DNA from: Nostoc sp. TH1S01
Lineage (GTDB): Bacteria > Cyanobacteriota > Cyanobacteriia > Cyanobacteriales > Nostocaceae
DNA length: 32,588 bases
Assembly (NCBI GenBank): GCA_018993265.1
Contig: JAGKSW010000158.1
Span: forward strand, 1-32,588
Direction: 5' to 3'
The position numbers were made by a program, and so were the translations under genes. Of this stretch, positions 7,991-15,255 are shown piece by piece (within the stretch, counting starts at the first letter, position 1; each line of letters begins with the position of its first letter). The notes below the pieces were generated by a model. The model saw nothing but the letters and a program-made list of their open reading frames with translations, searched no databases and was not told the origin of the DNA.

Positions 7991-9523
7991 ATGACAGACG
8001 CAAATATTTTAGTTGTCGAAGACGAATCTATTGTTGCTAAAGACTTACAAAATAGACTCAGAAAATTTGGTTATACAGTGCAAGCTATTGCTTCTTCTGG
8101 ACAAGAAGCGATTAATAAAGCTGTAGAAATTAGCCCTGATTTGGTGTTGATGGACATAAGATTAAAGGGGCAAATGGATGGTATTCAAGCGGCGGAAGAA
8201 ATTCATAAATATTTGGATATTCCCATAATTTATTTGACAGCTTATGCGGATGAAAACACTTTAGAAAGAGCTAAAATTACTGAGCCTTTTGGTTATTTAC
8301 TCAAACCTTTTAAAGAAAGAGAACTAAAAACTAATATCGAAATTGCTCTGACTAAGCACAAACTAGAAAAAGAGTTAAAAAGAAATCAAAAATGGTTATC
8401 GACCCTACTTAATAGTATTAGCGATGGTGTGATATCTAGCGATCGCAATCAACGAATCACCTTTATGAATCCGGTAGCGGAAAATTTGACAGGATGGACA
8501 CAAGCAGAAGCTCTGGAAAAAAACATAGCAGAAGTATTTAAAATTATTGATATAAACACTCGTGAACCGTTAGAAAATCCGATAAAAATAGTTTTGCAAT
8601 CAGAGGCGATCGCACCTCTGGCGACCACAACTATACTAATTGCTCAAAACGGTACAGAAACACCAATTGATCCCAGCGCCGCACCCATCAAAGACGACAA
8701 AGATCATATTATCGGTGCAGTATTAGTGTTTCGGGATGTGACTGAACGGCTACAAGCAATGGAAGCGCGACAAAAGCAAATACAACAAGAGCAACTTGTA
8801 GCGCAATGGGAACAACTAAATCAACTCAAAAATGACTTTTTAAATTTAGTTTCCCATGAATTGCGATCGCCTCTTTTCCACATGAAAAGCATGATTCAAA
8901 TGTTACAGATGTCAACGGCTGTTCAAGAACAGCATTACTTTCTGAACATTTTGGAAGCAGAGTGCGATCGCGAAATGGAACTGATCAACGATTTATTAGA
9001 GTTACAACGTCTGGAAAATTCATCTAATCTGCTGCTGGCTCCTGATTTGTTAGTTTTGCAACAGTGGCTACCTTGGCTAATTGAGCCATTTCAAATTCGC
9101 ACTCAAGAACAGCAACAAACTTTGCAGCTAAATCTTCCTAACAATTTACCTTCTCTGTTTTCCGACCGTACTAGCTTAGAACGCATCTTAGTAGAATTGC
9201 TCAATAATGCTTGTAAATATACTCCTGGTGGTGGTGAAATTATTTTGAGTGTCAGCTATGAAACTACGGAAACGCCAGCCAAAATGATTGTTAGTATTAC
9301 TAACTCAGCAGAAATTCCCGCCACAGAATTACCCAGAATTTTTGAAAAATTCTACCGTATCCCTAATGCAGATATTTGGAACCAAGGTGGTACAGGCTTA
9401 GGTTTAGCGATCGTCCAGAAGTTAGTAGCACAACTGCAAGGTAGTATTCAAGTCACCAGTAATCAGGGATGGACGACGTTTACTTTAACATTGCGTGATT
9501 TAGAAATAAGCTCAAGAGACTAG
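7991..9523 (+). CDS. Hybrid response regulator-PAS-histidine kinase
   Basis: A 510-residue soluble protein with the order receiver, PAS, kinase. The receiver (about 4-120) has Glu10/Asp11, phosphoacceptor Asp55 in LMDIRL, Thr83 and Lys105, so it should be phosphorylatable. A PAS domain (about 130-250) ends in VFRDVTERLQ. A coiled-coil linker leads to the HisKA H box SHELRSPL with His289, and the HATPase domain has an N box (LLNNACKYTPGGGE) and a G box (GTGLGLAIV). No membrane segment is present. An N-terminal receiver on a kinase suggests an intermediate relay, with a signal from another kinase tuning this one's output; the preceding ethylene-type kinase is a plausible donor, but that is inference. 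The stop codon lies inside a heptad repeat shared with the convergent MATE gene. Confidence 0.88.
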   Translation: MTDANILVVEDESIVAKDLQNRLRKFGYTVQAIASSGQEAINKAVEISPDLVLMDIRLKGQMDGIQAAEEIHKYLDIPIIYLTAYADENTLERAKITEPFGYLLKPFKERELKTNIEIALTKHKLEKELKRNQKWLSTLLNSISDGVISSDRNQRITFMNPVAENLTGWTQAEALEKNIAEVFKIIDINTREPLENPIKIVLQSEAIAPLATTTILIAQNGTETPIDPSAAPIKDDKDHIIGAVLVFRDVTERLQAMEARQKQIQQEQLVAQWEQLNQLKNDFLNLVSHELRSPLFHMKSMIQMLQMSTAVQEQHYFLNILEAECDREMELINDLLELQRLENSSNLLLAPDLLVLQQWLPWLIEPFQIRTQEQQQTLQLNLPNNLPSLFSDRTSLERILVELLNNACKYTPGGGEIILSVSYETTETPAKMIVSITNSAEIPATELPRIFEKFYRIPNADIWNQGGTGLGLAIVQKLVAQLQGSIQVTSNQGWTTFTLTLRDLEISSRD

Positions 9524-9636
9524 GGGCTAGAGGCTAGGGATTAGGGATTGATATTTTTACTCAGCACTCATAACTTTTTCAGCCCAACTACTCACAGAAA
9601 AAACTTTCTTCTCTAGCCCCTAGCCTCTAGCCTCTC
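9521..9636. repeat. Inverted GGCTAGA-type heptad repeats between convergent genes
   Basis: Left TAGGGGCTAGAGGCTAGGGA (9521-9540) and right repeats (9611-9636, CTAGCCCCTAGCC and similar) share a complementary stretch of about 15 bases. They can form a long stem between the hybrid kinase and the MATE gene. The stop codons of both genes are TAG triplets lying in the repeat units (9521-9523 and the complement of 9627-9629). It may act as a weak bidirectional terminator. Confidence 0.7.
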
Positions 9637-11018
9637 TTTCCCCACTCAGATGACAAAATCCTAAACCGCCAAGTCAAAACTATAGCCGCACTTGCTAAAC
9701 CTATTGCTAACCCCCACCAAAGACCTATAGTTCCATAATCAAACCAAATTCCGAGTGCGTAACCAATCAATAAACCAACACACCAGTAAGCAAAAATCCC
9801 AATTAACATCGGGACGCGAGTATCTTTTAGCCCACGTAACGCCCCAGATGCGCTAACTTGTATACCATCAACAATCTGAAAAATCGCTGCTACTGCCAGT
9901 AATTTTTCAGCTAAATATACTACATTTTGATTGTTTGGATTGTCGATGTCTAGGTAAAGCGAAACAATCAATTTGGGAAATAACCAAAAGATTAGACCAG
10001 CGATCGCCATAGATAAAGCTCCCAAGGAAATTCCCACATATCCCGCCAGACCGACACCCTTCAAGTCTTGCTCTCCAGCTAACTGTCCAACACGTACTGT
10101 CGTCGCCAGAGAAATACCCAAGACCATCTGAAATGACATAGAGGCTGTTTGCAAAGCAATTTGATGGGCGGCCAGCGCAGTTGTGCCTAATTGCCCAATA
10201 ATAAAGGTGACAACTGTAAACAATCCCGCTTCTACAGCTATCAATCCGCCAATGGGTAAGCCAATTTGAAAAATCTCCCAAAAAATGCGGCGATTTTGTT
10301 GGCTGAAGTTGGAAATAGGTGAAAACTCAAAGATTTTGTAAACTGCAAAGCGACGTTGACTAAATATATAAATAGCCAAAGCAATAAACATACTCCACAG
10401 TGACAAAGTACTTGCCCAACCAATACCAGCTAGTCCGAGGGCGGGTAATCCCAATTTGCCAAACATTAAAACATAGTTAGCTGTAATATTGAATAGCGTA
10501 CCCAAGACAACAGTTACCATAATTAACTGTGGTTGTGAGAGAGCAGACAGAAAGCTTTTCAATACAGCAAAACCCAAACCAGGGATAAAACCCCAAGCGA
10601 TCGCTCTTAAATAAGTTTGCGCTAATGCGGCTGCATTCACATCCTGACCCAACATCACCAGCAAAGTACTGCCATACCAAAGTAATACTGTAATCGGTAT
10701 ACCTAACAGCAGAGATATCCCTATCCCTTGTCGCACAATCTTGCCAGCTTTTTCAGGCTTGCCGGCTCCGTATGCTTCCGCAGCTAAGGGACTGACAGCA
10801 GCAATAATACCTGTTGTAACCAGCAAACAAAAAGTAAATATTGCTGCACCCAAACCTCCAGATGCGATCGTTTGACTTCCTAACCAACCCATCATCACTG
10901 TATCTACAAAGCCAGTTGCTGATTGTGCTATTTGTGCTGCTGCTAATGGCACAGCTAACAGCAGACATTGTTTAACTTCAGAAATCAATCTGGAGCTACT
11001 GGTATTGTCCTTCATCAT
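9627..11018 (-). CDS. MATE family multidrug efflux transporter
   Basis: A 463-residue integral membrane protein with about 12 hydrophobic segments. It has the MATE/NorM opening (LLLAVPLAAAQIAQSATGFVDTVMMGW at about 18-44) and the two-fold internal symmetry expected of the family, with a second related half beginning near residue 250 (EIFQIGLPIGGLIAVEAGLFT). It would export drugs or metabolites coupled to Na+ or H+ entry. Length is normal. The start is the first of two adjacent ATGs; the second is equally possible. It converges on the hybrid kinase, and the DUF3134 gene lies upstream in the same direction across 206 bases, so the two are probably separate units. The substrate cannot be inferred. 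Confidence 0.88.
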   Translation of the reverse strand: MMKDNTSSSRLISEVKQCLLLAVPLAAAQIAQSATGFVDTVMMGWLGSQTIASGGLGAAIFTFCLLVTTGIIAAVSPLAAEAYGAGKPEKAGKIVRQGIGISLLLGIPITVLLWYGSTLLVMLGQDVNAAALAQTYLRAIAWGFIPGLGFAVLKSFLSALSQPQLIMVTVVLGTLFNITANYVLMFGKLGLPALGLAGIGWASTLSLWSMFIALAIYIFSQRRFAVYKIFEFSPISNFSQQNRRIFWEIFQIGLPIGGLIAVEAGLFTVVTFIIGQLGTTALAAHQIALQTASMSFQMVLGISLATTVRVGQLAGEQDLKGVGLAGYVGISLGALSMAIAGLIFWLFPKLIVSLYLDIDNPNNQNVVYLAEKLLAVAAIFQIVDGIQVSASGALRGLKDTRVPMLIGIFAYWCVGLLIGYALGIWFDYGTIGLWWGLAIGLASAAIVLTWRFRILSSEWGKRG

Positions 11019-11224
11019 TAAAACTGAAAATTACTTGGAAGATGGAAAAATCTGCCATCTCCTTGCAGAAGATGGCAAACATTAACTACAGCAGATTGCA
11101 AGTGAGTGAAGTACACAGCTTAGTTATCAAAACTAGATAGAGAGCCTATTGTCATTATGACTTCTGACTTCTAACTCTTGAATTCTGCTGCATCAACAGC
11201 AGTTTATGTTGTTACTAGTTAATT

Positions 11225-11452
11225 TCACTCCTCTAAATGGTCGATTTCCTCTGGTTCATATTCATACGGCTCTACCACTTCCTCCTCGTCGTCTTCCTCA
11301 TCTTCGTAATAGTGTTCCACAAATACGTAAGGTTCTAATCGACCAGTACTCGCTAACCAATCAAGTAAAGATTGCTCTTGCTTGAGTGGAATAATCGCTG
11401 CTGGCTGATAACGGGGTTCTTCGTGGAGAGCGGGGTTAGACAGCTTAACCAT
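11225..11452 (-). CDS. DUF3134 family cyanobacterial protein
   Basis: A 75-residue protein beginning MVKLSNPALHEEPRYQPA. An ATG seven codons earlier is possible, but GGGGG before this one fits as ribosome binding site and the family normally starts with a short stretch before NPxLxEEPRxQPA. Residues 1-40 carry the family motif AIIPLKQEQSLLDWLASTGRL, followed by a strongly acidic, Tyr-rich tail (EDEEDDEEEVVEPYEYE). The function of DUF3134 is unknown; it appears restricted to cyanobacteria. The neighbours are the MATE gene and psaM, and the spacing on both sides does not suggest an operon. Confidence 0.75.
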   Translation of the reverse strand: MVKLSNPALHEEPRYQPAAIIPLKQEQSLLDWLASTGRLEPYVFVEHYYEDEEDDEEEVVEPYEYEPEEIDHLEE

Positions 11453-11826
11453 TGTTGTTGACCCCCGAAGCATCTATCTGCATACCCAGTTGGTTTCAGC
11501 AATTGCAACTTGGTATGATTAACAGTTTGCTGTGTGTAATTTCAAAAACCTCTGACTTTTGGCAGATGTTTTTCTCTCCGCGAGAACGATTTGCGGGTTG
11601 ATTTTGTTAAGTAAATTGTTGCGTGCGATCGCCTACATTATCTGCTAGCTCTTGATGGGTGCAATGTAGACAAACTGATTTATCTGTCAAGTTCCTCTTT
11701 AATTTTTCCTGTTCCTGTTCCCTGTTCCCTCCCTACACATAAACACAACAACCAAGCAACGCCTGATTGTTGTGTAAGGGTGTGGCACTTACTGTTAAGC
11801 TCTGCTTAGGAAGTCAGAGCGAGGGC
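11453..11826. other. Intergenic region with heptad repeats and hairpins downstream of psaM
   Basis: No gene was found. Two minus-strand hairpins follow psaM: GCTCTG/CAGAGC (11799-11820), then ACACAACAA (11743-11751) with TTGTTGTGT (11767-11775). Either may end the psaM message, although T runs are weak. TTCCTGTTCCCTGTTCCC repeats at about 11708-11731 belong to the heptad family that also flanks the four-helix-bundle gene. A HIP1 octamer lies near 11626. The DUF3134 promoter should lie in the left part. Confidence 0.55.
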
Positions 11827-11922
11827 TTACTTGTAAAGTTCTGTCGCTAAACGCCAAGCCAGAACGCCTGGAATTAGCGCCACAACTAAAGCAATATAAA
11901 CTTGGGTATCTGAGATGGGCAT
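11827..11922 (-). CDS. psaM: Photosystem I reaction centre subunit XII (PsaM)
   Basis: A complete 31-residue single-membrane-helix protein, starting [18 protein letters not shown] and ending TELYK. It matches PsaM in length, sequence and the conserved ISDTQVY start. PsaM lies at the trimer interface region of photosystem I in cyanobacteria, next to PsaB and PsaI. A textbook Shine-Dalgarno, AGGAGG, sits nine bases before the ATG. It is divergent from the FGGY kinase, and the shared 158-base upstream region has an HLR1-like element and a palindrome. It is transcribed alone towards DUF3134. Confidence is high because the whole protein is readable. Confidence 0.96.
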   Translation of the reverse strand: MPISDTQVYIALVVALIPGVLAWRLATELYK

Positions 11923-12001
11923 GGTTGAAAACCTCCTAAGCTCAAATCGATTTTTGACAGTTCGTTTACTACTTTTCCTTGTTTTGCCAATTTTGGGGAA
12001 T

Positions 12002-12024
12002 ATCTTGTTACAAGATGCAACAAA
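12002..12024. promoter_or_regulatory. Palindrome and HLR1-like element in the psaM/FGGY divergent region
   Basis: ATCTTGTTACAAGAT (12002-12016) is a perfect 15-base palindrome. Overlapping it, GTTACAAG-AT-GCAACAAA (12007-12024) resembles the RpaB HLR1 direct repeat (KTTACAWW-NN-KTTACAWW) with a few mismatches. It lies about 85-100 bases upstream of the psaM ATG, a position consistent with a photosystem I gene promoter. This is inference. Confidence 0.4.
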
Positions 12025-12080
12025 AGCCCTGGTTAATCAGTAGTCTATAGTTATCTTTCATTATAAAAATTTATAAAAAT

Positions 12081-13322
12081 ATGGATTTTTATTTAGGGAT
12101 TGATTATGGTACCTCTGGCGCACGGGCGGTGGTAATTGATGACCAAGGGAAGATCCAAGCAGAGGTGCGCTATCCTGAGCAGAAGCAGGATGCTCAACAT
12201 TGGAAGAGAGCCTTATGCAGTCTATTAGCCGATATTCCTGAGCCATTGCGGCAACAAATCAAAGCGATCGCTATTAATGGGACTTCTTCTACTGTTCTGC
12301 TCTGCGATGGGGCTGGTGAGCCTGTGGATGAGCCTTTACTTTACAATGATGCACGGGGAGCAGTTGTACAAGAGCAACTAAGGGAAGTTGCACCGCCTCA
12401 CCATACAGTATTAAGTGCTACTTCTAGCCTCGCCAAACTTCTGTGGATGTCACAGCAACCATTTTTCTCAAAAGCTCAATATTTTCTGCATCAAGCCGAT
12501 TGGTTAGCCTTTCTTTTGCATGGAAAATTAGGTATTAGCGATTACCACAATGCTTTAAAGCTAGGCTATGACGTGGAAGCTTTGCAATATCCAGAATGGT
12601 TAAACCAGCTAGAAATACCGATTCAGTTACCGCAAGTTTTAGCACCAGGGACACCCATTGCCGAAATTCGCCCGGATATTGCGTCTCAATTCGGCTTACC
12701 GCTAGATTGCTTAGTATGTGCGGGTACAACTGATAGTATCGCCGCTTTTATCGCCAGTGGTGCAAAATTGCCAGGGGAGGCGGTGACATCTCTGGGTTCA
12801 ACCTTGGTACTCAAATTATTAAGTCATACCCGAATAGAAGATGCCAGATATGGAATTTACAGTCATCGGTTTGGTGACTTGTGGTTGACTGGTGGTGCGT
12901 CTAATACTGGCGGTGCAGTGCTGCGAGAATTTTTTACCAACGCAGAGTTAGAAAGTTTGAGTCGAGAAATTGATCCAGCCAAAGTCAGTAACTTAGATTA
13001 TTATCCTTTGTTGAAAGCAGGCGATCGCTTTCCAATTAATGACCCCAAATTACCACCACGACTTACACCACGCCCAGAAGAACCAAGAGAATTTTTACAC
13101 GGTTTACTAGAAAGTATTGCTCGGATAGAAGCACGGGGATATGAATTACTACAAAGCTTGGGTGCAAATCCAGTCAAACGAGTGTATACAGCAGGCGGTG
13201 GTGCAGCAAATTCTACTTGGGCTGCTATTCGTCAAAGGCATTTAAAAGTACCTGTAGTTGCTTCAGTTAACACCGAAGCCGCTTATGGCACAGCACTTTT
13301 AGCTAAGCTAAAACACATCTAA
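12081..13322 (+). CDS. FGGY-family carbohydrate kinase, D-ribulose-kinase type
   Basis: A 413-residue cytoplasmic sugar kinase. The N-terminal ATPase loop is LGIDYGTSGARAVVID (residues 5-20); the second nucleotide-binding region GTTDSIAAFI is near 215, and GGGAANSTW near 373 completes the FGGY fold. The catalytic Asp should be in CAGTTDS (about 217). The protein is shorter than xylulokinase (about 490) and resembles the short cyanobacterial/plant putative sugar kinases such as SePSK of Synechococcus elongatus and AtXK-1, for which D-ribulose phosphorylation is reported in the literature as I recall it. It would feed ribulose into the pentose phosphate/Calvin pool. It is divergent from psaM and does not form an operon with TerB (304-base gap). 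Confidence 0.85.
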   Translation: MDFYLGIDYGTSGARAVVIDDQGKIQAEVRYPEQKQDAQHWKRALCSLLADIPEPLRQQIKAIAINGTSSTVLLCDGAGEPVDEPLLYNDARGAVVQEQLREVAPPHHTVLSATSSLAKLLWMSQQPFFSKAQYFLHQADWLAFLLHGKLGISDYHNALKLGYDVEALQYPEWLNQLEIPIQLPQVLAPGTPIAEIRPDIASQFGLPLDCLVCAGTTDSIAAFIASGAKLPGEAVTSLGSTLVLKLLSHTRIEDARYGIYSHRFGDLWLTGGASNTGGAVLREFFTNAELESLSREIDPAKVSNLDYYPLLKAGDRFPINDPKLPPRLTPRPEEPREFLHGLLESIARIEARGYELLQSLGANPVKRVYTAGGGAANSTWAAIRQRHLKVPVVASVNTEAAYGTALLAKLKHI

Positions 13323-13626
13323 ATTCCATAACAACCTGTAAAAGCCGTCCTTGGTCATGGGTTATTAGTCATTTGTACAGCAATCCCGATGAAACAAATT
13401 CCACAAGCCTGACATGAGAGTAGTCTTTCCCTTACTCCCGACTCCCAATTCCCTATTCCCTACTTTTAAGTTAGGAGACAAAAACATTTTTATAGTGAAA
13501 AAAGTTTACATAACAAAATAATACTACCTGTGTTTTTTCGGATTTTTTTGGGAATGCTAACGAAGAGGCAATTTTCGGCAATAGAGATTGCTTTTTGACT
13601 CAGTATGAAACTTTTATAGGATTTTT
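13323..13626. other. Intergenic region with heptad-like repeats
   Basis: No gene was found. Bases 13430-13465 contain CTCCCGACTCCCAATTCCC-type pyrimidine-rich heptads of the same kind as elsewhere in the window. AT-rich sequence then precedes the TerB gene, which has ATAGGAT shortly before its ATG. No clear promoter hexamers were identified. Confidence 0.5.
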
Positions 13627-14115
13627 ATGTCTAGACGTTTGCCTAGAGGCCGTAGCGCCAGTTCAGTTGCTTTAGAACCAGAAGTTGCGATCGCTCTGAT
13701 TGGACTATTTTCCGCAGCATCTGATGGTGAAGGTGTTTCTCTGTCAGAAGAATATGCTTTGAGCGAAATGCTGGGCGAAATTGCTCAATTTGAAGATTAT
13801 TCTGAAGAAGATTTTGACGAATTAGGCGAAACCTTAACCAGCCTCCTAGAAGAAGAAGATCCAGAAGAATTAATTGTCAAAGCGATTGAATCCTTACCCA
13901 ACAGAGGTTATCGGGAAGCTGCATACATCACTGCCATTTTGGTAGTAGGTATTGATGAAGAAGTACCTGATAGCGAACAAAATTATATTTCTGAGTTGCA
14001 AGAAGCTTTGAATATTTCCAACGAACGCGCTCAAGAACTCATAGATGAAATATTTGGCGCAGACGAAGATGAGGAAGAATATGACGACGAAGAATGTGAA
14101 GATGACGAAGAATAA
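13627..14115 (+). CDS. TerB-like (tellurite resistance B family) acidic protein
   Basis: A 162-residue protein. Its basic N-terminus (MSRRLPRGRSAS) is followed by a helical domain at about 18-130 with the pattern ALIGLFSAASDGEGVSLSEEYALSEMLG, which has the acidic helix-turn-helix pairs of TerB/DjlA-like domains that bind divalent metals. The tail (about 142-162) is almost all Asp and Glu (GADEDEEEYDDEECEDDEE). TerB domains are associated with membrane stress and metal response, but their cyanobacterial function is not established. It is a single-gene unit, with a palindromic stem (14142-14164) just downstream. Confidence 0.7.
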   Translation: MSRRLPRGRSASSVALEPEVAIALIGLFSAASDGEGVSLSEEYALSEMLGEIAQFEDYSEEDFDELGETLTSLLEEEDPEELIVKAIESLPNRGYREAAYITAILVVGIDEEVPDSEQNYISELQEALNISNERAQELIDEIFGADEDEEEYDDEECEDDEE

Positions 14116-14141
14116 GTCTTAAATTTTAATTTAAACAGGGA

Positions 14142-14164
14142 TGGGTTAGGCGATCGCTAACCCA
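14142..14164 (+). terminator. Stem-loop downstream of the TerB-like gene
   Basis: TGGGTTAG (14142-14149) and CTAACCCA (14157-14164) pair around the HIP1-containing loop GCGATCG. It starts about 26 bases after the TAA and lacks a T run, so termination is a guess. Confidence 0.4.
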
Positions 14165-14744
14165 CCAAAAACAAAATTAAACTCCCATCACCCGCAACCT
14201 TCAGGGTACTTTCTACCATTTTCATAGCAGTTTTCAGTTAGGTACAAAGTCAACATAGTGACTAGAATGTTGACCTTAAATACCTTAATCCACAAAAATT
14301 CATTTAAAATATGTACTGCTGCTTTAGCTCCAATAAAAGTAGCATAAATAATTTTCTTACAACACATAAAGTCAATACCTTAGACGGCGCTGCATAAATA
14401 CGGGATGAATTAAGCCTTTTTAGCAAGGTTAACTATCGATTTTTTGCACCTTTGCGCCTACCCTGCGGGTAGGCCCTACCGCGCCTATGCGCGAAACAAA
14501 AAACATCCTGCTAATCAGCAATGCGCCTTAGACAATTTCTGCTTTGCAGACTTATCTGTAATAGATGGTGTGCAGAGATATTCAGCAAGTGTTGGTGTAA
14601 GGCTAATAAGCAAGAGGTCTATACAGTAAAGTGAAGAGTTTTTAAACAAGTGTTTAAAAAAAAATTGTTTTACGCTATCTTTAATACAAGTGTTTTAAAT
14701 TTAAACAAAACATCCCTGTATTTCGATGGAGTACAAAAGCTGTT
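14165..14744. other. AT-rich intergenic region with palindromes upstream of the MerR gene
   Basis: No gene is supported. At 14457-14492 a compact hairpin cluster is seen: CCTACCC-TGC-GGGTAGG (14457-14473), GGTAGG-C-CCTACC (14468-14480) and GCGC-CTAT-GCGC (14481-14492). It is a probable dispersed cyanobacterial palindrome. Beyond it (14560-14744) the sequence is AT-rich and holds two operator-like repeats. Region 14380-14425 may be a remnant of a mobile element, but this is only a guess. Confidence 0.55.
14641..14708 (+). promoter_or_regulatory. Operator-like repeats upstream of the MerR-like gene
   Basis: TTTAAACAAGTGTTTAAA (14641-14658) has eight-base arms TTTAAACA/TGTTTAAA. A second copy of ACAAGTGTTT(T)AAA lies at 14686-14699, followed by TTTAAACAA at 14700-14708, matching 14641-14649. 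The paired dyads 40 bases apart and 36-100 bases before the regulator's ATG suggest autoregulation. No -35/-10 pair is assigned. Confidence 0.5.
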
Positions 14745-15218
14745 ATGGCTAGTGGATTTACTAGACAAGAAACCCTCGCTTTAACTGGCATAAGCTCTGG
14801 CAGACTAAGCTACTTAGATAGAACTGGGTTGGTAGTGCCAGAAAAGTTTGGTAATCCTCAGCACCCTAAAGTCGTTTATAAATGGCAACAAATTCTAGAA
14901 ATCAAAACTATTGAAAGATTAAGACAGAAGCTTTCATTGCAAGAAATTAGAAAAGTTTTATACTTTTTACAATCAAGAAATTATGAATATTCTTTTTTTA
15001 AGCATCGTCTTGTTTTTGTTAATTCACAACTTTATTTAATTGAAGATATGCAAGATTTTGGTTTGATGGTTTTAGAAACATCTGGAAAAAATCAGGGACA
15101 AGTTGTAATTAATGAAATCGGAGAAATTGGAGATGTAATTACAGAATTAGCCAGAGAAGCAGAGAAACATCATGTTTTAGATTTTGATAAACGGACAGGA
15201 ATAGTTTTGAAGGGGTAA
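14745..15218 (+). CDS. MerR-like transcriptional regulator of the methylase-nuclease cassette
   Basis: A 157-residue protein. The N-terminal 70 residues are a winged helix-turn-helix of MerR type (FTRQETLALTGISSGRLSYLDRTGLVVPEK), and the wing and following helix (IKTIERLRQKLSLQEIRKVL) match MerR dimer helices. The C-terminal half (about 80-157) is not a recognisable ligand or metal domain and has no paired cysteines, so metal sensing is unlikely. No strong Shine-Dalgarno precedes the ATG. It is 37 bases upstream of the methylase, and two operator-like repeats precede it, so it probably controls the methylase and nuclease genes, much as controller proteins do in restriction-modification systems. 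That role is inferred from position. Confidence 0.72.
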   Translation: MASGFTRQETLALTGISSGRLSYLDRTGLVVPEKFGNPQHPKVVYKWQQILEIKTIERLRQKLSLQEIRKVLYFLQSRNYEYSFFKHRLVFVNSQLYLIEDMQDFGLMVLETSGKNQGQVVINEIGEIGDVITELAREAEKHHVLDFDKRTGIVLKG

Positions 15219-15255
15219 GAGAAATACAGACAAGAATCACAAGGAGCAACCAGTA

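Noticed and set aside
14444-14629. A 61-residue plus-strand frame
   Set aside because: It runs through the palindrome cluster and has no ribosome site or recognisable domain.
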